A stretch of 32,947 nucleotides of DNA from DAOMOD01 sp035444205 (GCA_035444205.1 DAOMOD010000016.1:1-32947), one strand, 5' to 3'. Shown: positions 1 to 8,290, counted from the first letter of the stretch. Translations and numbers: made by a program. The notes: generated from the sequence alone by a model not told the origin.

Positions 1-8
1 CTCCGTCA

Positions 9-38
9 TTGCGCACTGCACAATTCCCCGACTACAAT
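9..38 (+). promoter_or_regulatory. sigma70-type promoter of the rpoZ operon
   Basis: TTGCGC (9-14) and TACAAT (33-38) are separated by 18 bases and lie 37 bases upstream of the rpoZ start codon. The same xACAAT type of -10 box is seen before rpmE2 and tkt in this window. Prediction from sequence only. Confidence 0.6.
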
Positions 39-75
39 CCCGCTTTGCTGAGAAATCCGTTACCAAGAGGTTCCG

Positions 76-363
76 ATGGCCCGTATTACCGTGGAAGATT
101 GCCTCGAAATGGTCGACAACCGGTTCGAACTGGTGCTGATGGCCTCGCGTCGCGCGCGTCAGATCACCAAGGGCGCCCAGACGATGGTGGATGACGAGGA
201 CGACAAGCCGACCGTCACTGCCCTTCGCGAGATCGCCGCCGGCGAGGTCAGCGCCGAACTGCTGGATGCGGTGGATCAGGCCGAGCGCGAGCGCGCCGAG
301 CGCGAGGCGCTGGAATGGGCCGCTGCCGAAGTCGACGACGACCTGTCCAAGGGCGACGACTGA
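76..363 (+). CDS. rpoZ: RNA polymerase omega subunit
   Basis: The 95-residue product opens with MARITVEDCLEMVDNRFELV and continues with a segment rich in Arg (ASRRARQI), which is the conserved core of omega. Omega helps fold and recruit the beta' subunit and forms part of a ppGpp-binding site on RNA polymerase. The ATG at 76 has an AGAGG-type ribosome binding site about seven bases upstream and a good promoter at 9-38. The acidic, Glu-rich C-terminal tail is typical and variable. spoT follows after 55 bases in the same direction, the usual proteobacterial pairing, which links a ppGpp target to the enzyme that controls ppGpp. In many genomes gmk lies just upstream, but that region is outside the window. 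Confidence 0.96.
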   Translation: MARITVEDCLEMVDNRFELVLMASRRARQITKGAQTMVDDEDDKPTVTALREIAAGEVSAELLDAVDQAERERAEREALEWAAAEVDDDLSKGDD

Positions 364-418
364 GGTCCAGCCAGGCGGCGACCCGCCGCACCGCGGTGGT
401 CGTCGCCGGGACGCGAGG

Positions 419-2581
419 ATGGCTGCCGTCAGCGATACCGAGGCCCCGCTTTCTGGCGAGATTCCCGCCGATGTCCTCGCGCTTGAAGAGAAGATTCGCG
501 CCTATCTGCCCGATGCGCAGGTAGCGTTGGTGCGCCAGGCCTTCCTGACCGGCGCACGCGCACACCTTGGTCAAACACGCCGTTCCGGCGAGCCCTACAT
601 TACCCATCCGGTGGCGGTGGCCCACATCCTCGCCGACCTGCGGCTGGACGTGGAAACCCTGTGTGCGGCAATCCTGCACGACACCATCGAGGACACTCCG
701 CTGACCCGCGACTGCATCATCGCCGAGTTCGGCGAGTCGGTGGCGGATCTGGTCGAAGGCGTCACCAAGCTCGACAAGGTGCAGTTCCGCAGTCGCCAGG
801 AGGCCGATGCCGAGAGCTTCCGCAAGATGGTGCTGGCCATGGCCAAGGACTTGCGGGTGATCCTGATCAAGCTTTCCGACCGACTGCACAACATGCGCAC
901 GCTGGATGCGATGGCCATCGATTCCAGGCGTCGCATCGCGCGCGAGACGCTCGAGGTGTACGCACCGATTGCCCAACGCCTGGGCATGAACCGGTTCAAG
1001 GGGGAACTGCAGGATCTCGGATTCCGTTCGCTCTATCCCAAGCGTCACCGGGTCATCGAACAGCGCCTGCGCGCGCTGTACGGGAATCGCCGCGATGTGG
1101 TGGCGCGCATCGAGCAGGCGCTGGCGCAGCGGCTTGGGGAAGAGGCGCTGCCGGCGCGGCTGGTGAGCCGCGTGAAGTCGCCCTACAGCATCTTCAAGAA
1201 GATGCGCCAGGAGCACAAGACGTTCGCCCAGGTCATGGATGTGTACGGATTCCGCGTGGTGGTGGCGCAGACCATGCAGTGCTACCAGGCCCTGGGCGCA
1301 GTGCATGGTCTGTACAAGCCGGTGGAGGGGCGGTTCAAGGATTTCATCGCCATTCCCAAGGCCAACGGCTACCAGTCGCTGCACACGGTGCTGTTCGGTC
1401 CAGCCGGGGTGCCGGTGGAGATCCAGATCCGTACCGAGGACATGGATACCATCGCCGAACGTGGCGTGGCGGCGCACTGGATGTACAAGACCGATTCGCG
1501 TTCGGCCAGCAACGCGCAGTCGCGCGCCCGCGAGTGGCTGGAGAAGCTGGTCGAGAGCGAGCAGCAGGCCGGCAGTTCCATGGAGTTTCTGGAGAACGTC
1601 AAGGTCGATCTGTTCCCCGATGAGGTCTATCTGTTCACTCCGCGCGGCGACATCCTTTCGCTGCCGCGCAATGCCACCGCGCTCGATTTCGCCTACGCCG
1701 TGCACACCGACGTCGGCGACCACGCGGTGGCGGCGCGCGTCGACAGAAAGCTGGCGCCGCTTCGCGCGCGCCTGTCCAGCGGCCAGAGCGTGGAGATCAT
1801 CACCGCACAGAGCGCTTCGCCCAATCCGGCCTGGCTGGAGTGGGTGGTGACCAGCAAGGCGCGTACGGCGATCCGTCATTTCCTCAAGCGCCTGCAGCAC
1901 GAGGACGCGGTGGAGATGGGACACCGCATGCTCGACCGAGCGCTGGACTCCCTGCAGTCCTCGCTGGACAGCATCCGTGCCGAAGTGCTGGAGAAATTCC
2001 TGGCGCGCCACGGCTTCCGTCGCCTGGAGGAGCTGCTGGCCGACATCGCCCAGGGCAATCGGGTGCCGCATCAAGTGGCCCAGCAACTGCTTCAGGCGCA
2101 GGGTGCCAAGGCGCGCGACCGTCGGGTGCAGGCCGAGGAGAAGATCCTCATTTCCGGAGCCGAACGAGGCGTGCTGAGCTTCGCCCAGTGCTGTCACCCG
2201 GTGCCGGGCGACGAGATCATGGGTTATCTCTCAGCCGGCAAGGGCATCGTCGTGCACCAGCAGTCCTGCCGCAACGTGCCGGAATTCCGCAAGTCGCCCG
2301 AGCGCCTGGTGGCGATCGACTGGGATCGTCACGTGCAGGGCGACTATCGCGTGGCCCTGCGCGTCGAGGTCGACAACAAGCCGGGCGTGCTTGCACAGGT
2401 GGCCGCCGCCATCGCCGACCGTGGTTCCAACATCGAGAATGTCGAATACCAGGAACGCGACCTGCAGCTCGCCGCCATTCTCATCACCATCGAGGTCAAG
2501 GACCGCAAGCACCTGGCCGACGTCATGCGCGCGTTGCGCCGCTGCGGCGTGGTGCATGGCCTGCAGCGCGCGAACGGGTAA
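419..2581 (+). CDS. spoT: bifunctional (p)ppGpp synthetase/hydrolase SpoT
   Basis: The 720-residue protein matches SpoT in length and domain order. An HD hydrolase domain comes first (ITHP at 61-64, HD at 87-88, ED at 91-92). The synthetase domain follows (FKDFIAIPKANGYQSLHT, VEIQIRTEDM). Then come a TGS domain (DLFPDEVYLFTPRGDI) and a C-terminal ACT domain (VALRVEVDNKPGVLAQV). The intact HD/ED residues indicate an active ppGpp hydrolase. The ATG at 419 is chosen because the family homology starts here and a short GAGG precedes it; the frame is open further upstream to 191 but overlaps rpoZ. It controls the stringent response, degrading ppGpp and making it under some starvation conditions. 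It sits in an operon with rpoZ, ridA and recG. Confidence 0.96.
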   Translation: MAAVSDTEAPLSGEIPADVLALEEKIRAYLPDAQVALVRQAFLTGARAHLGQTRRSGEPYITHPVAVAHILADLRLDVETLCAAILHDTIEDTPLTRDCIIAEFGESVADLVEGVTKLDKVQFRSRQEADAESFRKMVLAMAKDLRVILIKLSDRLHNMRTLDAMAIDSRRRIARETLEVYAPIAQRLGMNRFKGELQDLGFRSLYPKRHRVIEQRLRALYGNRRDVVARIEQALAQRLGEEALPARLVSRVKSPYSIFKKMRQEHKTFAQVMDVYGFRVVVAQTMQCYQALGAVHGLYKPVEGRFKDFIAIPKANGYQSLHTVLFGPAGVPVEIQIRTEDMDTIAERGVAAHWMYKTDSRSASNAQSRAREWLEKLVESEQQAGSSMEFLENVKVDLFPDEVYLFTPRGDILSLPRNATALDFAYAVHTDVGDHAVAARVDRKLAPLRARLSSGQSVEIITAQSASPNPAWLEWVVTSKARTAIRHFLKRLQHEDAVEMGHRMLDRALDSLQSSLDSIRAEVLEKFLARHGFRRLEELLADIAQGNRVPHQVAQQLLQAQGAKARDRRVQAEEKILISGAERGVLSFAQCCHPVPGDEIMGYLSAGKGIVVHQQSCRNVPEFRKSPERLVAIDWDRHVQGDYRVALRVEVDNKPGVLAQVAAAIADRGSNIENVEYQERDLQLAAILITIEVKDRKHLADVMRALRRCGVVHGLQRANG

Positions 2582-2612
2582 GATTCGCCGGCCCCGCTAC
2601 CGGAATCCACAC

Positions 2613-3002
2613 ATGTCTCGCAGCATTGTCAGCACCGACCGCGCGCCGGCCGCCATCGGCACCTATTCGCAGGCCGTTCGTTGCGGCGATACCGTCTATC
2701 TGTCCGGCCAGATTCCTCTGGATCCCGCCAGCGGCGAACTGGTGGCCGGCGACATCGACGCCGAGATCCGCCGCGTATTCGACAATCTGCGGGCGGTATG
2801 CGAAGCCGCCGGCGGAGCCCTGGCCGATCTGGCCAAGCTCAATGTGTTCCTCACCGATCTCGGCCATTTCGGCGAGGTCAACCGCATCATGGCCGAGTAT
2901 TTCGACGCGCCCTATCCGGCGCGTGCCGCCATCGGTGTGGCTGCGTTGCCGCGCGGCGCGCGCGTGGAGATGGACGGCATCCTGGTGCTGCCGTCCCGCT
3001 GA
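2613..3002 (+). CDS. ridA: RidA family 2-iminobutanoate/2-iminopropanoate deaminase
   Basis: The 129-residue protein has the full YjgF/RidA signature: AIGTYSQAV near the N-terminus, LSGQIPLDP, and the C-terminal block PARAAIGVAALPRGARVEMD, which holds the conserved arginine and glutamate that bind the carboxylate and activate water. RidA proteins hydrolyse reactive enamine/imine intermediates released by PLP enzymes such as threonine dehydratase, and work as cytosolic homotrimers. It starts 31 bases after spoT and ends 11 bases before recG, so it is almost certainly cotranscribed. A threonine/serine dehydratase-like enzyme, the kind of enzyme whose by-products RidA removes, is encoded at the far end of the window (31824-32783), though not linked to it in an operon. 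Confidence 0.95.
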   Translation: MSRSIVSTDRAPAAIGTYSQAVRCGDTVYLSGQIPLDPASGELVAGDIDAEIRRVFDNLRAVCEAAGGALADLAKLNVFLTDLGHFGEVNRIMAEYFDAPYPARAAIGVAALPRGARVEMDGILVLPSR

Positions 3003-3013
3003 GGTCTGGCGGC

Positions 3014-5110
3014 GTGGTTCGGGCCAAGGATGCGGCTTTGGCCGGCACGAAACCCCTGGGCGCGTTGCGCGGGGTCGGGCCGGCGCTGGAGCTGACGCTG
3101 GCGCGACTTGGTCTGCGCACCGTGCAGGACCTGTGGTTCCACCTGCCACTGCGCTGGGAGGACCGCACCCGTGTGACACCCATCGCCGAACTGTTGCCGG
3201 GCGAGCGCGCCCAGGTCGAGGGAGTGGTCGAGGCCGCCGAACGCGGCTTCCGCTTCCGCCCGCAACTCAAGGTGGCGATCTCCGACGCGAGCCGGCGCAC
3301 GCTGCTGCTGCGATTCTTCCATTTCCGCGCCGCGCAGGTGGCCCAGCTTGCGCCCGGCACGCATCTGCGCTGCTTCGGCGAGGCACGCCATGGTGCGCAC
3401 GGACTGGAGATGGTGCATCCACAGTACACGCGCATCGACCCCGCTGCGGACGCCCCGCTGGCCGAACGGTTGACCCCGGTGTATCCGAGCACCGAGGGCC
3501 TGCAGCAGACTCGCCTGCGCGGCCTGATCCGCCAGGCACTGAGCCTGCTGCCGCCGGAGCGCGAGATGGATCTTCTTCCGCAGCGTCTGCGCAGCGGTCT
3601 GCAACTGCCACGGCTCACCGACGCCCTGCGCCTGGTGCACGAGCCGCCGCCCGACGTGGCGCTGGACGATCTTCTGGCCGGGCGCCATCCGGCGCAGCGC
3701 CGCCTCGCGCTGGAGGAACTGCTGGCACATCGCCTGAGCCTCGAACTGCGTCGCCAGCGCCTGCGCGCCATGCAGGCCCCCGAACTGCCGGGTAGCGGCG
3801 TGCTGTCGCGAAGACTGATCGAGTCGCTGCCGTTCCAACTCACCGCTGCCCAGCATCGGGTGATCGGGGAGATCGGGCAGGATCTTCGCCGCGCAGAACC
3901 GATGCTGCGCCTGTTGCAGGGCGATGTCGGCTCCGGCAAGACCGTGGTGGCGGTGCTGGCGGCCCTTCAGGCCATCGAGTCCGGCTGCCAGGTGGCGCTG
4001 ATGGCGCCCACCGAACTGCTTGCCGAGCAGCACCTGCAGACCCTTGGCAACTGGCTGGCGCCGCTCGGCATCGAGCCGGTGTGGCTGGCTGGCAAGGTCA
4101 AGGGAAAGGCCAGGCAGCAGGCCCTGGCGGCGGTGGCCGATGGCGCGAAGCTGGCGATCGGCACCCATGCCCTGATGCAGGAGGCGGTGGCCTTTCGCGA
4201 CCTTGGCCTGGTCATCGTTGACGAGCAGCATCGCTTCGGCGTGCACCAGCGCCTCGCGCTGCGCGACAAGGGACAAAGCGGCGAGCGCGTACCGCACCAG
4301 CTGGTGATGACCGCCACGCCGATCCCACGCACCCTGGCCATGACCGCCTATGCCGATCTCGATGTCTCTGTAATCGACGAACGTCCGCCGGGACGCATGC
4401 CGGTGACCACGGTGATGGTGAGCCAGGGGCGACGAGGCGAAGTGATCGCGCGCATCCGCGATGCCTGCGACCAGGGTCGGCAGGCCTACTGGGTCTGCAC
4501 GCTGGTCGAGGAATCCGAGCAGTTGCAGGCACAGGCCGCCGAAAGCGTGCATTCCGAGCTTGGCGAGGCGCTCGAAGGACTGGCAGTCGGCTTGATCCAT
4601 GGCCGCATGAAGCCGGTCGACAAGCAGGGCGTGATGGCCGCGTTTGCCGCCGGCCACATGCAATTGCTGGTGGCGACCACGGTGATCGAGGTCGGCGTCG
4701 ACGTGCCGAACGCCAGCCTGATGATCATCGAGAATCCCGAGCGTCTGGGGCTAGCGCAGCTGCACCAGTTGCGTGGCCGCGTCGGTCGTGGTGCGCGCGA
4801 TTCGCATTGTGTGCTGTTGTACCAGCCGCCGCTGTCGGCGCAGGCGCGCGAACGCCTCGGCATCCTGCGCCAGACCGACGACGGCTTCCGCATCGCCGAG
4901 AAGGATCTCGAACTGCGCGGTCCCGGCGAACTGCTGGGCACCCGCCAGGCCGGCCAGATGTCCTTCCGTGTCGCCGACCTCGCCCGCGACGCCGACCTGC
5001 TGCCCAAGGTCCAGCACGCCGCGCAGACCCTGCTTGCGCGGCATCCAGAGCGCGCCGAGTTGCTGGTGCAGCGATGGCTGGGGGCGGCGGAGAGGTTTGC
5101 GGGGGCGTAG
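3014..5110 (+). CDS. recG: ATP-dependent DNA helicase RecG
   Basis: The 698-residue product has the length of RecG (about 690). The N-terminal wedge/OB region (PLGALRGVGPALELTLARLGL, LRWEDRT) is followed by a superfamily 2 helicase core. Walker A GDVGSGKT is at about 303-310, DEQH is at about 403, MTATPIPRTLAMT follows, and motifs V/VI read TTVIEVGVDVPNA and QLRGRVGRG. The C-terminus has the GDGFRIAEKDLELRGPGELLGTRQ-type block, here starting DDGFRIAEKDLELRGPG. RecG remodels stalled forks and branch-migrates Holliday junctions. A GTG start at 3014 is chosen: the protein homology starts at PLGAL, and a GAGG lies just after the ridA stop. The longer open frame back to 2681 would overlap ridA. 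Confidence 0.95.
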   Translation: MVRAKDAALAGTKPLGALRGVGPALELTLARLGLRTVQDLWFHLPLRWEDRTRVTPIAELLPGERAQVEGVVEAAERGFRFRPQLKVAISDASRRTLLLRFFHFRAAQVAQLAPGTHLRCFGEARHGAHGLEMVHPQYTRIDPAADAPLAERLTPVYPSTEGLQQTRLRGLIRQALSLLPPEREMDLLPQRLRSGLQLPRLTDALRLVHEPPPDVALDDLLAGRHPAQRRLALEELLAHRLSLELRRQRLRAMQAPELPGSGVLSRRLIESLPFQLTAAQHRVIGEIGQDLRRAEPMLRLLQGDVGSGKTVVAVLAALQAIESGCQVALMAPTELLAEQHLQTLGNWLAPLGIEPVWLAGKVKGKARQQALAAVADGAKLAIGTHALMQEAVAFRDLGLVIVDEQHRFGVHQRLALRDKGQSGERVPHQLVMTATPIPRTLAMTAYADLDVSVIDERPPGRMPVTTVMVSQGRRGEVIARIRDACDQGRQAYWVCTLVEESEQLQAQAAESVHSELGEALEGLAVGLIHGRMKPVDKQGVMAAFAAGHMQLLVATTVIEVGVDVPNASLMIIENPERLGLAQLHQLRGRVGRGARDSHCVLLYQPPLSAQARERLGILRQTDDGFRIAEKDLELRGPGELLGTRQAGQMSFRVADLARDADLLPKVQHAAQTLLARHPERAELLVQRWLGAAERFAGA

Positions 5111-5130
5111 CCCCCGCGGTTTTCAGTTTT
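5099..5130 (+). terminator. probable intrinsic terminator at the end of recG
   Basis: A perfect 8-bp GC stem (5099-5106 with 5110-5117) with a 3-base loop overlaps the recG stop codon. It is followed by GG and two TTTT runs (5120-5123 and 5127-5130). The T tract is interrupted, so efficiency is uncertain. Confidence 0.55.
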
Positions 5131-5241
5131 CAGGTCTTGACGCTTTCTGACCATTGGTTTCGTCGAATGGTGCGACATCCGGTGACGCCAGCAGGGGATT
5201 GCCACAACCCACTGAAAACTGAACACTGAAAACCGAAAACC
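5118..5241. repeat. intergenic inverted CAGTTTTCAG repeat
   Basis: The recG to nucleoside hydrolase gap is framed by inverted copies of a short motif. The left arm is GGTTTTCAGTTTTCAG (5118-5133); the right side carries CTGAAAACTGAA and CTGAAAACCG in tandem (5212-5235). The motif itself is a direct repeat of TTTTCAG. The spaced arms could pair across about 80 bases. No coding capacity and no transposase are visible; its origin is unknown. Confidence 0.6.
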
Positions 5242-5255
5242 TTCGCGAAGCGAAC

Positions 5256-6179
5256 ATGAACCTCCTCATCGACACCGACCCCGGCGTGGACGACGCCCTG
5301 GCGATCCTGATGGCCCTGGCCGATCCAGGGGTGCGTCTGCTCGGGTTGAGTATCGCCGCTGGCAACGTCGGCCTGGGGCATACCACGCGCAACGCGCTCA
5401 AGTTGCTGGAGGTGGCGGGTCGTGACGACGTGCCGGTGTTTGCCGGCAGTCCGCTGCCGCTCCTGCCCACCGATGAGCACGCTGCATTTGTGCACGGTCG
5501 CGATGGCTTTGGCGATACCGCCTGCCTGCCGCCCAGACGGGCGGCCTCGGACGAACATGCGGTGCACGCCATCCTGCGCCTGAGCCGGGAGGTGGCAGGT
5601 GACCTGACCCTGGTCGCGCTGGCACCGCTGACCAACGTGGCGCTGGCGCTGCGCCTGGATCCCGAACTGCCGACGCGTGTGTCGCGACTGGTGGTGATGG
5701 GTGGGGCAGTGACCGGTCGCGGCAACCTGGAACGGCGCGCGGTGGAGTTCAATTTCGGCTTCGACCCGGAGGCGGCCGCCATGGTCATGGAGGCGTTTCC
5801 GCGCATCGAGCTGGTCGATTGGGAAGCGACGCTGGCGCACGCCGTGGACGAATCCGTATTCCTCGACATGATGGGTCAGGACAACCACCGTGCCCGCTTC
5901 TACCGCGCCATCTTCCGCCGCACCCTGGAATTTCAGCGCCGCTTCCACCCGGGTCACGTGCATTCGGCCGACGCCCTGGCGATGGCGGTGGTGCTGGAGC
6001 CGGAGGCCGTCGAGGAGGTGAGCGAGCGCGCCGTCTGGATCGAAACCGGCGGCCGCGACACGCGCGGCATGAGCATGGTCGACTGGGAGCGGCACTCGGC
6101 GCGGCCGCCCCGGACGCGCATCGTCACGCGTGTCACGCAATCGCGTTTCGAGGCAAGACTGGCCAGTGCACTGGCCTGA
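5256..6179 (+). CDS. inosine/uridine-preferring nucleoside hydrolase family protein
   Basis: The 307-residue protein begins MNLLIDTDPGVDDALAIL. It carries the DxDPGxDD calcium-binding signature (residues 6-13) of ribonucleoside hydrolases, which cleave the N-glycosidic bond of nucleosides to free base and ribose. Later family blocks are LTLVALAPLTNVALAL, VVMGGAV, EFNFGFDPEAAAMV and, near the C-terminus, HSADALAMAVV. Position 239 supplies the last metal-ligand Asp, but the residue before it is Ala, where IunH-type enzymes have a catalytic His (HD), so substrate preference cannot be assigned. The start codon follows a small TTCGCGAA palindrome. It stands alone between recG and rpmE2 and presumably acts in purine/pyrimidine salvage in the cytoplasm. 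Confidence 0.88.
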   Translation: MNLLIDTDPGVDDALAILMALADPGVRLLGLSIAAGNVGLGHTTRNALKLLEVAGRDDVPVFAGSPLPLLPTDEHAAFVHGRDGFGDTACLPPRRAASDEHAVHAILRLSREVAGDLTLVALAPLTNVALALRLDPELPTRVSRLVVMGGAVTGRGNLERRAVEFNFGFDPEAAAMVMEAFPRIELVDWEATLAHAVDESVFLDMMGQDNHRARFYRAIFRRTLEFQRRFHPGHVHSADALAMAVVLEPEAVEEVSERAVWIETGGRDTRGMSMVDWERHSARPPRTRIVTRVTQSRFEARLASALA

Positions 6180-6206
6180 CCCGGGCCGCGCGAACATCGT
6201 GCCGTA

Positions 6207-6235
6207 TTGCCGTCGTCACAGCTCCGGGCTACAAT
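6207..6235 (+). promoter_or_regulatory. sigma70-type promoter of rpmE2
   Basis: TTGCCG (6207-6212) and TACAAT (6230-6235) are separated by exactly 17 bases, giving a predicted start near 6242 and a leader of about 29 bases before the rpmE2 ATG. This is one of the best-matching promoters in the window. Confidence 0.75.
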
Positions 6236-6270
6236 TGCGCTCTTTTTCGCCCGATTCGGTTCGTTTTGCC

Positions 6271-6516
6271 ATGAAAGCCGACATCCATCCCAAGTACCAG
6301 CCGGTGGTCTTCCAGGACCTCTCCTCCGACTTCGCCTTCCTGACCCGGTCGACCATGACCAGCAAGGAGACGATCAAGTGGGAGGATGGTCAGGAGTACC
6401 CGCTGGTCAAGGTCGAAGTCTCCAGTGCCTCGCACCCGTTCTACACGGGCAAGCACAAGATGGTCGATTCCGGCGGACGCGTCGACAAGTTCCGTCGCCG
6501 CTACGGCGCCAAGTAG
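6271..6516 (+). CDS. rpmE2: 50S ribosomal protein bL31, type B (zinc-independent)
   Basis: The 81-residue protein starts MKADIHPKYQPVVFQDLSS and ends VDKFRRRYGAK, the type B form of bL31. It is longer than type A and lacks the Cys residues that bind zinc in type A; there is no Cys in the product. bL31 lies at the subunit interface of the ribosome. In some bacteria type B paralogues replace the zinc form during zinc shortage, but in many Xanthomonadales a C-minus bL31 is the usual one, and I see no Zur-like operator upstream. It has its own promoter (6207-6235) and a strong terminator (6566-6598), so it forms a single-gene unit before gltA. Confidence 0.94.
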   Translation: MKADIHPKYQPVVFQDLSSDFAFLTRSTMTSKETIKWEDGQEYPLVKVEVSSASHPFYTGKHKMVDSGGRVDKFRRRYGAK

Positions 6517-6565
6517 CCGGACCCGCCCATCGGGCGGCCGCATTCTTCCAGCACGATCCTTTTCG

Positions 6566-6598
6566 ATCCGGTGGTGCGCAAGCGCCACCGGATTTTTT
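6566..6598 (+). terminator. Rho-independent terminator after rpmE2
   Basis: ATCCGGTGGTG pairs with CGCCACCGGAT (11 bp with one G-T pair), loop CGCAAG, followed directly by TTTTTT. It lies 50 bases past the rpmE2 stop. A second small hairpin (CCGCCC/GGGCGG, about 6525-6539) without a T run lies between them. Confidence 0.9.
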
Positions 6599-6644
6599 CG
6601 TGCCCGCGACTGGTCTGTCCGGGCGCATGGCGGAAGCCGCGGTA

Positions 6645-6653
6645 TGCGATAAT
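6645..6653 (+). promoter_or_regulatory. candidate extended -10 promoter for gltA
   Basis: TGCGATAAT fits an extended -10 element (TGn plus GATAAT at 6648-6653). No good -35 box is visible at 16-18 bases. If used, the gltA leader would be about 160 bases, GC-rich and able to form hairpins. With the rpmE2 terminator, this accounts for the 305-base gap 6517-6821; I see no gene in it. Confidence 0.45.
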
Positions 6654-6821
6654 TACGCGTCTTGCCGAGCCTGTTCGCGGTTGTGTCTGCGCCGCCGGCG
6701 CGTGCCTGGTGTCGGTGGAACCAGCGGCGCGGCCTTGCCCGTCCGGTCCCGGGTCCAGTGTCGCCCAGGCGGCCCTGCCGGGAGCGGCGGACCTATTCCC
6801 GATTCGTACCAGGAGACAGCC

Positions 6822-8114
6822 GTGACCACGAGAACCGTCCAGCTCACCGATTCCAGCAACGACAAGCAGGCCGAGTTCCCGGTGGTGTCCGGTTCGCTGG
6901 GGGCGCCGGCAGTCGACATCGCGCGGCTGCCGCGCGAGACCGGGCTGTTCACCTTCGATCCCGGATTCGTGGCCACTGCGAGCTGCCGCAGCGCCATCAC
7001 CTACATCGACGGCGACGAGGGTGTGCTGCTGTATCGCGGCTACCCGATCGAACAGCTCGCCAAGCAGTCGAGCTTCCTCGAAGTGGCCTACCTGCTGATG
7101 AACGGCGAACTGCCGAATGCAGCCGAGTTCGCCGCATTCGAGCACGAAGTCACCATCCACACGATGATGCACGAGTCGTTGAAGAACTTCCTCAACGGCT
7201 TCCACTACGACGCCCACCCGATGGCGATGATCTGTGGGGTGATCGGCTCTCTGTCGGCCTTCTACCACGACACGCTGGACGTCGACGACGCGGAGCAGCG
7301 CAAGCTCGCCGCGATCCGCCTGATCGCCAAGTTGCCCACCATCGCCGCCGCCTGTTACCGCTACTCCATCGGCTGGCCGATCCGCTATCCGCGTAACAAC
7401 CTGGAGTACTGCACCCGCTTCCTGCACATGATGTTCGAGGTGCCTTCCGAGCCGCTCAAGCTGTCGCCGGTGGTGGCCAGGGCGCTGGACCTGCTGTTCA
7501 TCCTGCACGCCGACCACGAACAGAACGCCAGCACATCGACGGTGCGTCTGGTCGGTTCCACCGGGGCCAATCCATACGCCTGCGTGGCCGCCGGCATCGC
7601 CGCCCTGTGGGGCCCGGCACATGGCGGCGCCAACGAGGCGGTGCTGAAGATGCTGGAGGAAATCGGTGACGCGAAGAACGTCGCCAGCGCCGTGACCAAG
7701 GCCAAGGACAAGGATTCCGGCTTCCGCCTGATGGGCTTCGGCCATCGCGTCTACAAGAACTACGATCCGCGCGCGGCCATCATCCGCGAGATGACGCACA
7801 AGGTCCTGGAGGACCTCGGCGCATCGGACCCGTTGCTGGATGTGGCCCTGGCGCTGGAGGAAGTGGCGCTCAAGGACGACTACTTCGTCTCGCGCAAGCT
7901 CTACCCGAACGTCGACTTCTACTCGGGCATCATCTACAAGGCGCTCGGCATCCCCACCGAAATGTTCACGGTGATGTTCGCCATCGCCCGTACGGCCGGG
8001 TGGGTGTCGCACTGGCTGGAGCAGCAGACCGACCCGGAGGCCAAGATCGGACGCCCACGGCAGATCTATACCGGTTCGACTTCGCGGGACTACGTCGCCA
8101 TCGACAAGCGCTGA
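6822..8114 (+). CDS. gltA: citrate synthase (type II, GltA)
   Basis: The 430-residue enzyme condenses oxaloacetate and acetyl-CoA to citrate, the entry step of the TCA cycle. The catalytic residues are all present: His267 (in PAHGGANEA), His308 (in MGFGHRVYKNYDPRA) and Asp365 (in YPNVDFYSGI). They have the same mutual spacing as His264, His305 and Asp362 of the Escherichia coli enzyme. The GTG at 6822 is chosen as start: AGGAGA lies six bases upstream and the N-terminus then matches the family length (427 in E. coli), although the frame is open much further upstream. The long N-terminal beta domain (FVATASCRSAITYIDGDEGVLLYRGYPIEQLA) indicates the hexameric, NADH-sensitive Gram-negative class. 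The next gene is convergent, with a REP pair between them. Confidence 0.97.
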   Translation: MTTRTVQLTDSSNDKQAEFPVVSGSLGAPAVDIARLPRETGLFTFDPGFVATASCRSAITYIDGDEGVLLYRGYPIEQLAKQSSFLEVAYLLMNGELPNAAEFAAFEHEVTIHTMMHESLKNFLNGFHYDAHPMAMICGVIGSLSAFYHDTLDVDDAEQRKLAAIRLIAKLPTIAAACYRYSIGWPIRYPRNNLEYCTRFLHMMFEVPSEPLKLSPVVARALDLLFILHADHEQNASTSTVRLVGSTGANPYACVAAGIAALWGPAHGGANEAVLKMLEEIGDAKNVASAVTKAKDKDSGFRLMGFGHRVYKNYDPRAAIIREMTHKVLEDLGASDPLLDVALALEEVALKDDYFVSRKLYPNVDFYSGIIYKALGIPTEMFTVMFAIARTAGWVSHWLEQQTDPEAKIGRPRQIYTGSTSRDYVAIDKR

Positions 8115-8154
8115 AAAGCGGCGCTGCAAGAGCCCCACAACCCGACGGCTTTTC

Positions 8155-8230
8155 GTAGTGCCGGGGTTGCTCGGCACCGCCCCCTTCCGACACACCGATG
8201 CGCCTTGGAGCGGAGCAAGCTCCGCTCTAC
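8155..8230. repeat. GTAG-type REP pair (BIME-like), copy 1
   Basis: Two imperfect palindromes in opposite orientation bound a 76-bp unit. The left arm begins GTAGTGCCG...CGGCAC (8155-8178), and the right arm is the reverse form GAGCGGAGCAAGCTCCGCTC ending in TAC (8208-8230). Both outer ends therefore read GTAG from outside, the head sequence of Xanthomonadales REPs. A second 76-bp copy lies at 27981-28056, about 80% identical. It sits between convergent genes, a usual REP location. Confidence 0.8.
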
Positions 8231-8290
8231 AAGAGCCTTGCAGCTTGTGGGCCTTTCGGGGGGAATGCACGCAGTAGCGCCCCGGGCGTG

